DNA of 64,000 nucleotides, taken from the NCBI RefSeq assembly GCF_029227915.1, contig NC_079884.1:23498001-23562000 (forward strand), written 5' to 3'. The notes beneath the pieces were generated by a model. That model made no database searches, was not told the origin of the DNA, and saw only the letters and a program-made list of their open reading frames with translations. The position numbers and the translations under genes are program-made. Below are positions 36,135 through 47,337 of the stretch, in pieces (within the stretch, counting starts at the first letter, position 1; each line of letters opens with the position of its first letter). The stretch is from Hydractinia symbiolongicarpus (lineage: Eukaryota > Cnidaria > Hydrozoa > Anthoathecata > Hydractiniidae).

Positions 36135-38329
36135 TATATTAAATAATTGCATTGCGCTGATAAGTTTGAGGTCAAATAACTTGGATACGGACGAAAAAAA
36201 CTGACTTTGTTTATCGCATGAATAATTGACATCGGAATTTCATCAATTCGTCGAGACTGGTCCTCGGAATCGATGGGAATGGCTAAACTATTTGATGTAT
36301 TTTGTTTCTTTACTAACGTCATTAAAATCCTATTATTCAATGTCAATGCTATTAACAAAAATTATCGACAAAAACTGAAAGGCGCTGTACAGCTAAATGT
36401 GACAACTGACAGGAACTTTCGATTTCCTGTGTACTTATAGTTCGACATTTACATTTAATTCAGTCTTGATTAAATATAAGATTTTAAGCAATAGGCAAAG
36501 CCTATCTTTTTCCATAGTGCAGATGATCAACAATAGACATTACCCTATGATTCTGTTACCGAAATAACTTGTCTCAACATATTGAAAGAGAGCTTAGTTG
36601 AATTTTTGTTTTTTATTGTTTTCTTATCGCAAAAACGGTGTATTTAAAACCACCATATGTTACCTTAACATGGGCCCCTAACCTAGCAACATGTTTATGT
36701 GAAACTAATTGTCCCATATTCCCAGAAGTAGTGTACGGTGGTCTGTGATTTGCAGTTTTAGCAACCGTGAACATAGTTCCACTCACTGCCAGCAATATGT
36801 TAGCGATGCACAAAGTATTTAAATGTAACTATTCTGTTGTAACTTTAAGAAAGAGAAACAGAAGGAGAAAGAACTCCTTTGATTCTATTAAACCACGACC
36901 GCGAGGTTTTGTATGTTAAAAATTATATTTTTAAACTTAAAGCGGTTTTGTGAATAAATTATTCGTAAATGCTACCTGCGCAGCTAAGCTACCATTTTGC
37001 GTGACAGACAGACGGACGGACGGACGGACAGACGTATACGGGTATTATAATATAGATTGAAATCTGCAATTATGATTGGTTCTGAATAAACAATTCTCTG
37101 CTTGGTTAATTTCTGAATGAAAAGTTCGTTGTTATTTTTTTAATTACTTTTTTGAAAATTTAAAAATTATACGTTAAAAAAATTTAAACGAGCTATTTAC
37201 TTTTACTTTCTTTTTTAAAACAACTTTTTTCAAAGAAGTGTTTTTGTTACTTTTCCCTAAACCTTTTTTTATCTTCGTCGTGCGAGCATTATCTTTCACC
37301 TACAAAACACGTGCATATTACAGCAAAATACTATCACTGTTTTTTCCTCCAAATTATCTCGTCTGATTTGCAGCAAGAATCTCTATTTATGCGTTGCCAG
37401 ACTCGAGCAAAAAATGCTGACTTTTTTTCCTTCACCGGAAGTGAATTAATAACGGTCTTAAGATAAAAATTTAAGTTTGTGGCCAAACAAACAAAAAACA
37501 AGGTAAAGTATCGATATTAATGACAATACTAAAACAGGCGCGGTGAAACTGAAGGTTATGTGTTGCTAGATATTTGCAATTCTTCAACAATAACAACGAC
37601 AACTATCTGGAATTTTAATTTAATTGTTGACTTCCAACCCCCCACATTAAGAATAAATTCTACAGCTGTAAAGACTAAAATAATAATACTTACAATATAA
37701 ATAATAATAAAAAAATGCATATGTATAAAATATATTTACCACTCTGTAAAACTTGTTCCTTCGTCTTCTCTGTTTTTTTTTGTTTATCTCGAAAAAGTGG
37801 GAAAAACTGAACGACCGTACTGATTATTTGTAATCCGGGAGGGAGGGAAATTCCCGTTGTGTTGCGGTGGAAAGTATGTAAGAAAATAAATTAAGTCCGT
37901 TTTTGCTTCGGTATTTACGTATATTCTTTGCCCTAAAAAACCCTAAAAAAACGTATTACGTATATTCTTTGCCCTAAAAAATGGCATGCACAAGCAATCA
38001 CACAAACAAAAAAAAAAAAACACAAAACTAATGTGCAATTAGGGTTTGGGGTAATTATTGATGATCAAGCAACTTTGTGGAACGTGCAAGCTGTATTTCC
38101 AGAATGTTTTTGCACAAAGCCGGGGCGTATGTGTGTGAACGTGCACAACCTTCCGAGTTTTTACGACTCTATGCACACTTCTTAATGTGTTTTACCACGA
38201 ATGTTCATTCATTTTCTGATTTCATGTCAAACATTTTTACGTGATGTTAAATAAACCCTTACTTCACGTTTTTTCAAAATGTATTTTCTCTTTTTTATTT
38301 CCGATACCATTAAGAAATTAAATCGAATG
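36135..38329. other. No supported gene
   Basis: Contains the Helitron-like fragment near 37.0 kb. At 37917-37980 there is a short direct duplication of TACGTATATTCTTTGCCCTA. No coding region was recognised. Confidence 0.45.
36965..37056 (-). mobile_element. Helitron-like 5'-end fragment
   Basis: On the minus strand it starts TCTATATTATAATACCCGTA after an A, and continues through a (GTCC)n-type GTCTGTCCGTCCG stretch into TGGTAGCTTAGC. The 3' CTAG end was not found, so only the 5' end is present. Confidence 0.45.
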
Positions 38330-39064
38330 CAGTAAATCTCCAAAAAAAACCCCCGGGGCGTTTATTTAATTTTCCGAGTTTTAAGGGGGGCGTTTATTTA
38401 ATTTTCCGAGTTTCAAGGGGGGCGTTCATTAGAGGGTGCGTTTAAAAGAGGGAGGCGTTTATTTAATTTCAGTTATATTTCTTTTACACAACAGTTAAAA
38501 AATCATCTTCTTCTTCATCTTCATCTAGAAGATTACCAGGATCATTCGCATCCTCGATGTCAGAATCGGTAGGTTCGAATGGGTTAATTTCATTAGCATC
38601 GGTATTATTTACCACCTTAGTTTGGTCTTCCAAAACTGATGCACCGGCAGAACAAGCTTGGGTACTTTTGAAGCAAGGAATGATGATGAGTAAACGTAAG
38701 CGCCAAATTGGTTTGGTCGTTCCTGGTAAATTTGATTGTTTCACCAAATCCAAACGGATTTCATGTGTGTTGGACGAACATCAACGAAAGGACACAAAAT
38801 TCACCAAAAAAGTCTTTATACCGGAAGTTTCCTGTAATTTCTTAAAAAAAAATTCTCATCATTAATTGGTTTCTCTTCCTTCTCTTGTATCATCTATAAG
38901 CTATTACATAATAGGGGTTGACCCGTTTGCCAGTACGGATTTATTAAGGGGTTTATTAAAAGTGCTTCTATAAAACGCCCTTCCCGAGGGGGGCGTTTAA
39001 TAGAGGGGGCGTTTAATAGAGGGGGCGTTTAAAAGATGGGGGCGTTTATTTGGAGATTTACAGT
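38330..39064. mobile_element. Inverted-repeat DNA element rich in GGGGGCGTTTATT units
   Basis: Left end CAGTAAATCTCCAAA and right end GGAGATTTACAGTG are inverted repeats. Subterminal arrays on both sides carry GGGGGCGTTTATTTAA or GGGGGCGTTTAATAGAGG units. This pattern is common in Tigger-like and derived non-autonomous elements of marine invertebrates. The inner part holds a short acidic ORF on the minus strand. A TA target duplication could not be fixed at these ends. Confidence 0.6.
38484..38753 (-). pseudogene. Acidic-tailed ORF inside the inverted-repeat element
   Basis: An 89-codon minus-strand ORF whose frame stays open a little further upstream (to about 38865, with no in-frame ATG needed). 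It ends in an acidic tail, LLDEDEEEDDFLTVV. Many pogo/Tigger transposases end in such an acidic region, so this may be the remaining 3' end of a transposase gene. No catalytic or DNA-binding motif is left to prove it. Confidence 0.35.
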
Positions 39065-39328
39065 GTTTCAAAAAATTGAGCTACGCAGCTGAAATGTGTG
39101 AAATGCCTTTTTTGCTCTCACAGTAAATTTGTTTTCCTTCCCAAAACATTCCACATCTCTTGTTATGGGAGCCTATTCCTTGTTCTTGCTTTTTTTCACC
39201 TCAAAAAAATAATTTGCAGAGCTATATATCTAGAAAGTTTTATACATTGCTGCAGTTTTTTTCACAAACGCAATGATTTTCATACAATCTTGGAGAAAAA
39301 ACGATTTTTCCTTTAAGAAGCAATAGCT

Positions 39329-39334
39329 AATACT
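39329..39334. repeat. Polinton target-site duplication, left copy
   Basis: AATACT directly before the left terminal repeat matches TATACT at 51630-51635 in five of six bases. Six bases is the normal Polinton duplication length. Confidence 0.7.
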
Positions 39335-39561
39335 GGGAGGGCGTTAATACACAATTCCAGGTTTCGACGGTCAAACCCTTATTAAAAAACGCTCCCTCAA
39401 TACCCCTAGTGACGTCATCAGCATAAATTATAAAATTTGTCACGTGACTTGCATAAATTATTAAAAATGCTGACACCAGCAAAAATTAAAGCATGCGCCA
39501 ACGACATCTGACAAAATCCAACGGCATTTGGAGTAATTCCCTACCCAAAGTTCTGTCCACT
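39335..39561 (+). repeat. Polinton left terminal inverted repeat
   Basis: About 227 bp. The first 42 bases match the complement of the right end with one mismatch. Weaker similarity continues (GTGACGTCA, GTCACGTGACTTG, CATCTGACA-AATCC-ACGGCAT) to CTGTCCACT at 39561. Confidence 0.88.
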
Positions 39562-39629
39562 TCAGAAAAATTCCGAAAGTCCAAAAATGTGTATATTATA
39601 GTAAAATGAAATGAATTGGTTTCAAAATG

Positions 39630-40185
39630 TTTCAGTATCCCTCTAATATCAAGTATGTTCCAGAGCATCTGATGAATTAGATCATGTGCACGAAAGCCGT
39701 TGAAAGGGATCCCTCTAATATTGAGGATGTTCCAGATTGATTCAAGACGCTGGAAATGTGCAACAGGGTTATTGAAGAGGATCCTTCTTTGTTCATGTAT
39801 GTGCCAGAGCATTTCAAGACTTAAGAAATGTTCACCACAGCTCTTGAAGAGGAACCCTTGTTGCTCAAGCATGTCCCAGAGCATCTCATGACTCAGGAAA
39901 TGTGCACCAGAGCCGTTGAAAAGAATCCCCGTATATTCAGGGCTGTTCAAGATCGATTCAAGACGGAGGAAATGTTTGTTTGAGTAAGTTCCAGACTGGT
40001 TTGTTACTCAGGACATGTGGAGTAGGAAAATTAAGCCTGAAGTGCTCGATGCCTATCGCTAGAGGAAAGCAGAGAAGGCTAGAATTAAGAACGAGCTGCT
40101 TCCATTAGCCTGGCATCCAGACAAAGTTATAGACTGGTGCTTTTCAGAGGATGAAAAGGAAGATCTTAAAAAGTTGTGGAGCTGA
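39630..40185 (+). pseudogene. Polinton 24-residue-repeat protein (KTQEMC type, DUF4116-like)
   Basis: The plus strand has an exact 72-bp periodicity: the codons for Y/D/H-VPEH or VPD begin at 39654, 39726, 39798, 39870 and 39942. Each unit encodes a variant of V-P-[ED]-H/x-F-K-T-x-E-M-C-x-[KR]-A-V-E-x-[DN]-P. A different tail follows near 40060-40185: KARIKNELLPLAWHPDK and WCFSEDEKEDLKKLW. Stops occur in several repeats. I recall similar repeat proteins with the same tail in cnidarian Polintons and large DNA viruses; the function is unknown. The long minus-strand ORF here is a shadow created by the repeat. Confidence 0.65.
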
Positions 40186-40388
40186 GCAATGGAATGCGCC
40201 AATGGGAGGTAAGTTATATGACCTATCTTATGCTTTACAAGAAAACATAAGATAAAGTGATGCAACAACGATGCAATGATTGTGAATGCATACTTGACGA
40301 GTATGATAGATGTGAAGGTGGGCGGAGGCTTGTGGTTGCGTAAGTTGAGTAGGGAAAATACTGTCATGGTCAAAGCTTGTAAGAGAAA

Positions 40389-40760
40389 ATGAGCTCTTCC
40401 GAAGAATTTTCAGACGATGAGGAGATGGTCGGAGTGTATGACAAACTCCCAGCAAAGGAGCTAACAAAGCTTTGTCGGGATCGTGCAATGAAATACGTAA
40501 ACCACATACGGAAAGCCGAAATGATTAAAATGTTGAATCATTACGATGACCCTTCCCGCACAACGCTTTTGGATCACCCAGTAGCTAGAGAAAAGGCATT
40601 AAAAGCCGCTGTTAGATGGAGAATGAACAATCCTGAAAAGGTGACACCCAAGATGTATTACGTAGAAAACAATGGTCAACGGATACAAAGGGATCCTAAG
40701 TATATTCTTAGATGGATAAAAAAATGGAAAGAGGAGAACAATAAAATGGATGATGTGTAA
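40389..40760 (+). CDS. Small acidic-N-terminus Polinton protein, SAP-like
   Basis: Intact 123-residue ORF starting MSSSEEFSDDEEMVGVYDKL. After the acidic leader, residues 15-50 (LPAKELTKLCRDRAMKY, HIRKAEMIKMLNHYD) have the helix-loop-helix pattern of a SAP-type nucleic-acid-binding motif. The C-terminal half is basic and aromatic (ALKAAVRWRMNNPEKVTP, YILRWIKKWKEENN). It precedes the polymerase region in the same direction. It is one of the few unbroken frames in the element. The function is inferred only from composition and position. Confidence 0.6.
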   Translation: MSSSEEFSDDEEMVGVYDKLPAKELTKLCRDRAMKYVNHIRKAEMIKMLNHYDDPSRTTLLDHPVAREKALKAAVRWRMNNPEKVTPKMYYVENNGQRIQRDPKYILRWIKKWKEENNKMDDV

Positions 40761-41552
40761 ATCAGGGGAAATTACATGTTTCAGTAGAGAGGGGAAATTT
40801 CCTACTCAAGCCACGACAGCTGTTTTGAGGTTGAACTGTATATATAATAATGAGAAATGAGTAGGTTCAAGAGTGCAATCAGCAAACTTATACAACGATG
40901 TATCTGCGCCAGTAGCAGCAACTCGCAACGCTCGTGCCGATTGATTGTAGAGTGTGTGGGATACTGTTACTTTTTATTATAATAGGGCAAAGGAACAAAT
41001 TTCGAGAGGGACAACACTTTACGATGTGGTTGAACAGGAAGCACAGGAAGACTACTATACCGAAGACAACCAAGACAACTACACAGGTATTGAAGACATT
41101 AAGCCTCTGTTTCCACGAAAAAATAAGTAAGCCACAGGTATTGAAGATATCCAACAAATATTTGGCGAGCACGACATGAATATGTTGGAAGATGGAAATA
41201 GAACATGGAGAATAAACAAGAATTTAAACCAACCACTAACGGATGCGATCATGTGAAAAATTACACCATACATAGACATGCACGTTAATGTTTTTTACAG
41301 TTTCAGCTGTTGTATTCAGCAGGCTAGAGGTGGTGTGTCTTTATATCACAAAAGCAAGAGCTCCGGGTCACTATTAAACATCGCAGAGAGCGAAGCCTTC
41401 ATAGAAGAATGTAAAATAAAGCGTCTTGATCTGGAGGATGGTGAGACTCAGAGCTTTGCTCCAAGACTCAGAGTCTTGGAGGAAAGCATATTTACCGCCT
41501 GTCAGAACCATCGAGACTCCATCGAGACCGCATCGAGACCGTCTTCAATCAT

Positions 41553-44220
41553 GTGCAGATCAAGATTATAAGCACGCGTGAGCCTCTGTTGTGGTGCGGC
41601 CCTCTCCCAGATTGGCTGCGAAAAAAGAGGTGCATCAACGCTATGGATGGGAAAACGGAAAGAACGGACAATTTATGCTTTTGGAGATGCTTAGCAGTAA
41701 TAACAAAGGCTGACGTGGAACGCAGAACAGAACGTCTAACATGGCCAGTGCTTGCATTAGCTCAAAAGTACTACGGGAACTCCAAGTTAAAGTGCACCTT
41801 ACAAAGCTGGTGGATTTCGAGGGCATCGCCAAGCACTTCAAGATTAACATCACGGTCTTCGAACCCAAGACAAAAACTCTGAAACGGCACCATGGAGACT
41901 TGTTTATGGACAAAATCAATACAAAAAAGGTTTAGACACAATCAGTTTTGGTATGCTGGATGAGCACTGTTTCTACATAAAAAGATGGATGTTATAACGC
42001 AACACTGGGAATGCGAGGTATGCGGCAAGCTCTTTACTGAAGCCTGGAATCTCACGCGACAAAAGGGACAAGGTGAAACGTATGCCGAGCAAGTCGGAGA
42101 AGGTCTTTTACGGTGAAAACTTCAGCTACGCTGCATCTCAATGGATTGAATACATGTCGAAGGAAACTGGAAGACATTTTCATCATGCCTTATGTGGTCA
42201 TGGTGGACAGCGTGTAATACGCGATGGCAAAGGAAAGGAGTGGTAAGTAGACGGCTATGAGCCTATCAAGTAAACCGTTTACGAGTACTACGGGTGTCAA
42301 TGGCACGGATGCTCCTGCCAGTCAAAACCTAATACATACCGGTATGGGTAAACGATGAAGAAGGAGGCCATGATAGAGGAACAGGCATACAACCTTATCA
42401 CCGCCTGGGAATGTGAAAATCCCCTCAAAGCCAAGAAGTACTTTAAGAAAGAATTTAGACCTTATCTTCACTACATCGTGTATGAATTCGAGGCCCTCTT
42501 CCTGCCCCTGAATCGGCGGCAAACAGCAGACCTAATGTATAGATCGGAGCATGTACCAGTACGTGTTGCCATTCACGAAAGTCTTAATGGAGATCCAACG
42601 TTCATCGAGCACGAGGATCCAAAAATTTTGGTTAAACAGTTCGTGGAGCAGTTGCAAAAGAGGCATACCCTCATCGTCGAAGAAGTCGAGAGAATGTACC
42701 CGAAGCCTGAAGATTTTAACATGCTTTCCAAAAAAAGCCAGGATGTGTGAAACGAGTGGTAAACCAGGTTTCTGTAATTGGTTTTAACAGTAGTAAGTAT
42801 GATATCGAGATGATCAAGCGGTACTTTGTCGAGGAAATTGCAAAAAAAGATAACGAAAAGATCAACGTGGCGAAGAAAGACAACAAGTATATATTACTCA
42901 TAACCTCGTGTTTACAAATTCTCGATATCACATGGTGCAAGTCTCTGGAATATAAGCTCGAAAAGCTCGTGTTTCCGTATGAATGGTTAACGAGTTATGA
43001 CAAAATTAGCCAGATCAGGCTTGCCGCGCACGAGGACTTCTATAACCGATTAAACAGTAAAAACACGCTATCTCCTGAAGAGTACGAAACATTCCGCGCA
43101 GAGTGATCTCACATCTACAAGGAGCCAAAAAAATGCCACACCATTCTAGGCTACGACGCAAACATGCTCTACCCTAGTACCCTAATGCAATACTTTTCGT
43201 GTAGGAAGGAAAAGCTGGTCAAAGTGGCTACACCGACATCAGAACGCAATCTCGAGATACTGACGCGAGGTGTGCAAAATGGATCGCCCTTTCTGCAAGT
43301 CGATATCGAGGTACGTCCGGAACTGTATGACAAATTCACCGAGAAAGCTCCGCTATTTGTTATTAAGCAGATACCTGACGATCAAATCCCCGAGCACATG
43401 CGTGAGTACTTGAAAACCACGGGGCGCAAGCGTGTTCCAGGTACGCGTAAACTTCTAGGCTTGATGAAAGCGTAAAAGATCCTGCTCTATACACCTCTGT
43501 TAAAATGGTGCCTTGACCATGGGCTGAAAGTGACTGCTTTTCACCAGTTCCTCACGTACACTCAAGGTAAACCATTTGCATGGTTTCTGGAAGAGATTGC
43601 GGATGCACGAGGACAAGCCGATATAGACACGGACAAACATATTGCGGGAGATACAGCCAAGTTGGAGGGAAACAGCTTCTACGGTAACATGATTGAAGAT
43701 GTCGTGAGGCACACGAATACTACGTTTACAAGAAATGAAAAGAAGGTGGATGCAGCGATGAGATGAGAGAAGGTAAGCACAAGGTCAGTATCGTAGAGCC
43801 TACCAATCTGGTATCGCAATGTACCAACTAGCCAAACTTCGTATGTTGGAATTTTATTACTATTTTTTAGATAAATAGGTGGATTGTCAAAATTTTGAAT
43901 ATATTTACATGGATACGGACAGTAAGTATTTTACCATCTCTGGTGAAGAGTTGCGAGATGTCGTTCGCCCTGAACTTGTCGACGAGTACGACAAAGACGT
44001 GAAAAACTGGCTCGTCACCGATGAGTACTCGAGTCGAGCGGGAGGGTTATTCATTGGGTCTGGGATGATTGCCTTGAAAGCTAAGTGCTATTTCAGAATG
44101 CTATGACTTGGTCTAGGTACATGAGCACGTTGAAGGGGATGTTAGACACTGCGAAAAATATAGGTTTCCGGATGCACAACCAGGGGGTGATGACTTATGA
44201 GCAAAGTAAGCTGGGACTCT
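41553..44220 (+). pseudogene. Polinton protein-primed type B DNA polymerase (multiply frameshifted)
   Basis: Successive open pieces in different frames cover a pPolB. An N-terminal module is at 41553-41930 (LPDWLRKKRC, DNLCFWRCLA, then FEGIAKHFKI). A C2H2-like remnant (CEVCGKLF) lies near 42010 and a CHWHGC-like remnant near 42300. The exonuclease part follows, with GFNSSKYDIEMIK (ExoII-type, about 42780). Palm motif A is YDANMLYPSTLMQ (about 43155), motif B is KLEGNSFYGNM (about 43660) and motif C is YIYMDTDSKYF (about 43905). In intact elements this enzyme replicates the element using a terminal protein primer. The catalytic motifs survive, but at least six frame breaks or stops separate them. 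Confidence 0.85.
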
Positions 44221-44370
44221 CAGCGTTTTAAAATAAGAGAGTTGTGTACGCTTATGTTTTAAACTTTCTCACAACTTCGAGAAACAAAATTTCAATAAAT
44301 GGAATTTTGTTCATGCATTGCGATAATTCTCCTATATATGATAAAAAAATTTCGATATCTAATAAACAGA

Positions 44371-44952
44371 ATGACCGAGCTTGCCAATATATTTGACGAA
44401 GTTGACACACCGGCAGAAGCGTTTAAACATCGCGAAAAGCCTATCAACAAACGTCAAGCTTTGAAAAATGCTATACGCAAAGGCAAAGCACATCTATTAC
44501 GGAAAAAGTGTACTGAAGGTTTCGTAGAAAAGGCGCCAGATGAGGCGATTGAAAAGGTATATTCCGAATATGTTAAACGTTAAGTTCATGAGAAAGGAGA
44601 AAAGACAGCCAAGGCAATGTCTTCTCATGCAATTAGCATGTACGCAAAGGCCGTGGAAAATTTTGTTGAGCTTGATAGTGCTGAAATGTTAATGCAAGAT
44701 ATTGAGAAAGATCCAATTATTAAAGATTCGATGGCCGATTTAGGGATTCTTGTGTATTCTGCCTTTGGAAAATTTCTAACGCCACTATTAACTTGCTTAA
44801 GAAAAAGGGTGAAAGTTCCTCATCAAGTGGTAAGGAACCTTCATCAAGTGGTCAAGTCCCGCACAAGTCAAACGACATCTACATTACGGTGTAGGGGCGC
44901 TTGCCGTACTTGCTTGCGTAACAGTTGCGTACAATTTCCCACGTCGTCGTAA
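44371..44952 (+). pseudogene. Conserved Polinton protein of unknown function, in-frame TAA
   Basis: Begins MTELANIFDEVDTPAEAF and continues KPINKRQALKNAIRKGKAHL. A TAA at 44581-44583 interrupts it after YSEYVKR. The same frame then resumes with VHEKGEKTAKAMSSHAISMY and DPIIKDSMADLGILVYSAFG before drifting out of frame near 44800. The two halves together resemble a protein commonly found next to the polymerase in cnidarian Polintons. Its role is unknown; the hydrophobic C-terminal helix could contact a membrane or capsid. It is non-functional here unless the stop is read through. Confidence 0.5.
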
Positions 44953-45089
44953 GCAACAGCCTGATAAATCAGAGCAGCCTGTTGAAATTGCAGATCGCCT
45001 TGCGACACAAACACTAGAACCACGCTAGCAAAAAAGTTCAACCTCAAAAAATCGATATTTTTATAATGCGTTGAACACTACATAATAAA

Positions 45090-45640
45090 ATGAGTTCAAA
45101 CATTACGCCCCAGGAAAAAGAAATAATAGAGGTGCTCTATGAAACTGTATTACATTTGCAGGTGAGCAATTTTTAGAGATCACACGACCCTCTGCAAAAA
45201 CGGACATGAACGATGTCATAAAGATAAGAGGGTACTTTGTTGCAGGCAGAGCAAGCCGAGAGGCAGTTAAAAAAGGTTGGATCCCCGTAAGTATTGTTCC
45301 GAAATGAAAAAATAAAATAAACAACAAACATTGCAACTTTGGCTGTAATGGCAGGAGAGGCCTTGATAAACGCATAAAGCAATCGAGCAATTGCAAGCCG
45401 CCCAAGCGCAATGGGTGCGTTATCGACAATCAAAGATTGACTGGTATAATAGACAACCAGAATTGAAAAGACAGATAGGGGAGGATATCAAAGAGGTTGA
45501 TGAAGGTATGTGTGAGTACTATATTGCTAGGATCGACAAAGCCACAAAACTATCCGACTTTTATGTACATTCCAAACAAGAACAAAGGGCGAACTCACGT
45601 TCATTGTTGGATCCATGGCTGTTCTGGGGTGGTCGCATAT
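45090..45640 (+). pseudogene. Small Polinton ORF remnants
   Basis: A 28-codon frame (MSSNITPQEKEIIEVLYETV) starts at 45090. A second piece near 45170 reads KTDMNDVIKIRGYFVAGRAS and ends about 45307. A third frame (45391-45642, 83 codons) reads WVRYRQSKIDWYNRQPELKR and ends LLDPWLFWGGRI. They follow each other closely on the plus strand and may be one or two broken genes. No domain was recognised. Confidence 0.4.
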
Positions 45641-45684
45641 AAATATTTGTAGAAGAAAACACACGTTTTTGAGATGTAATAAAC

Positions 45685-46438
45685 ATGTCAAAAGCAAAAC
45701 AACACATCCCTACAGAGAAGGAAGCAGAAATATTAAGTAGTATTTACTACAACCCAGAATATCTTGGCGTTGGACGAAAGGCTATCAAATTTCTCTCCTC
45801 AGAAAGTGGACTACCCAAAAAGAAAGTTGTACACTGGCTGTCTCGCAACTCTTATGGCTTAGACATATTCGGGGCCCAAAAAAAATTGATTACCCTATTT
45901 TACCATTACAAAACATAACGAAATTTACCAATTTGACTTGCTCTATATGCCTTATAACAAAGTCTACGGCAGGGTGTACAAATAAATCCTCACAGGCATT
46001 GAGGTAGCTTCTAGGTACAAGGTGGCGAGGCCTCTACGCACAAAAAAGCTAGCAAAGTTGCGGACATGATTAAAGATATTTATAAAGCGGGACCTCTTCG
46101 CTATCCAAAGCCGTTCCAGTGTGACAATGGCTCTGAATTCAAGTCAGATGTTACGATAATATCCCGATGAAGAGACTTTGCCACAGGATGGGTTGTACCT
46201 CTATCATCTTCGACCTGGAGAAGAACATGGTGATCAAAAAAGACGCGCAACGGATGTTTTTTGGAGTAAGAAAACATATAGACTTGATCACATTGTAGCA
46301 CAATCAAATACCGGTAGAGAAACAACTTCCAGTCGCGTGCTGTATTATTTGAAAGACGGGAAATTTCTCGAGTCCGAAGGCCATTTCACTGGTGTACCCG
46401 CAGCGGGTACACCAGTGGTGGGTTCACTGATGAGTTAA
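45685..46438 (+). pseudogene. Polinton retroviral-type integrase, internally deleted
   Basis: The N-terminal part (77 codons from MSKAKQHIP) has the helical zinc-binding-like region: YYNPEYLGVGRKAIKFL, GLPKKKVVHWL. After a frame change the core shows YQFDLLYMPYNKVYGRVYK (first catalytic Asp), an in-frame TAA, then FQCDNGSEFKSDV (second Asp, about 46120). The sequence then jumps directly to a C-terminal portion, DGLYLYHLRPGEEHGDQ and WSKKTYRL, at about 46185-46280. The segment expected to hold the catalytic Glu is missing, so a deletion of roughly a hundred codons is inferred. It ends in a palindrome at 46387-46417. Confidence 0.75.
46387..46417. repeat. Perfect 15-bp inverted repeat, 1-nt loop
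   Basis: CACTGGTGTACCCGC / A / GCGGGTACACCAGTG. It lies at the end of the integrase frame, before the convergent BRO-like gene, so it may be a 3'-end hairpin or a replication scar. Confidence 0.95.
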
Positions 46439-46704
46439 TACTTATAGGCGTAGTTTTTGTGGCTTGATGAAGCTACAAAACATTAGTCTTATAGTGCTGG
46501 AACACATAGATCGTACAAATCATCCCGAGTAAGGTCGTTCTACGTGCTCTCCTTCTTCGAATCTATTGAATGCGTGTATACCGTTGAGGTTGTTTATGAC
46601 TACAATCTCTTCTGATTTTGGAAAATTGTCACTTAACCATGTCCTTTTGGTAGGAAAAACATGTCTTTGAACACGCGCACAGTGTTTTGTGTGGTGTGTT
46701 TGCG

Positions 46705-47199
46705 CTAGATCACGATCATATTATCTTTACCAGGATCTTGTGCACATGGAACATGTTTTTCTCGAAGCCTTGAATTTTCCTGTCTCTGTACTGCAAGTTG
46801 TCGATCTTTATCCTCTAGATTGTCTTCCAACACCATAAGTTGCTTATATCTTTCTTCGAGATCACCCACAAGGATTGCCAGAGGCGTATCTTTTTCTTTA
46901 ATGACCACGTTTTTTTTTTGATAATCCCAACTTAATCCACAAATGATTTTGCTTCTTTCCTAACATATATTAGCAGAATGTAATAAAGGCCTGGATTCTG
47001 TCAGTAAAACTGTATCTGGCTGGGGAAGGTCAATATTGACCTCTCTTTCCACAGCATTGGTAACGTCTTTATAGCGTCTTGTATATCTCTGAGGAACGTG
47101 GGTCCGAATCGCCCTCCTGCCATTGTCATTATCTGTATATCCAACGGCTCTAAATACATTGCAGGCTACAAGACATTGGCCTTTACCCTCAACATACAC
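46705..47199 (-). pseudogene. BRO-N domain protein, copy 1 (Polinton)
   Basis: Begins MYVEGKGQCLVACNVFRAVG (47199) and continues GYTDNDNGRRAIRTHVPQRY, the conserved core of the BRO-N (baculovirus repeated ORF) DNA-binding domain. LPQPDTVLLTESRPLLHSAN completes it. A TAA separates this from a coiled-coil part at 46705-46908 (LEDKDRQLAVQRQENSRLRE). Remnants of a C-terminal part (VFKDMFFLPK, HSIDSKKE) continue to about 46500 in other frames. BRO proteins occur in DNA viruses of insects and in some Polintons, where they are thought to bind nucleic acid. This copy is broken. Confidence 0.65.
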
Positions 47200-47337
47200 G
47201 GATCGAACTTTTTTTCATTAAAATTGAACTGCTTGACAATTGATCGCTGGATTACAAGGGACATCTTTTAATGTTAATGCTATGTTAAGTGCTCTACAGG
47301 AGGTTCGAATATCAGCAGATTTTATGACTCACAAGAG

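Noticed and set aside
39486-39950. 154-codon minus-strand ORF with internal repeats
   Set aside because: It is the reverse-strand shadow of the plus-strand 24-residue repeats, whose codons match a known repeat pattern and a conserved tail.
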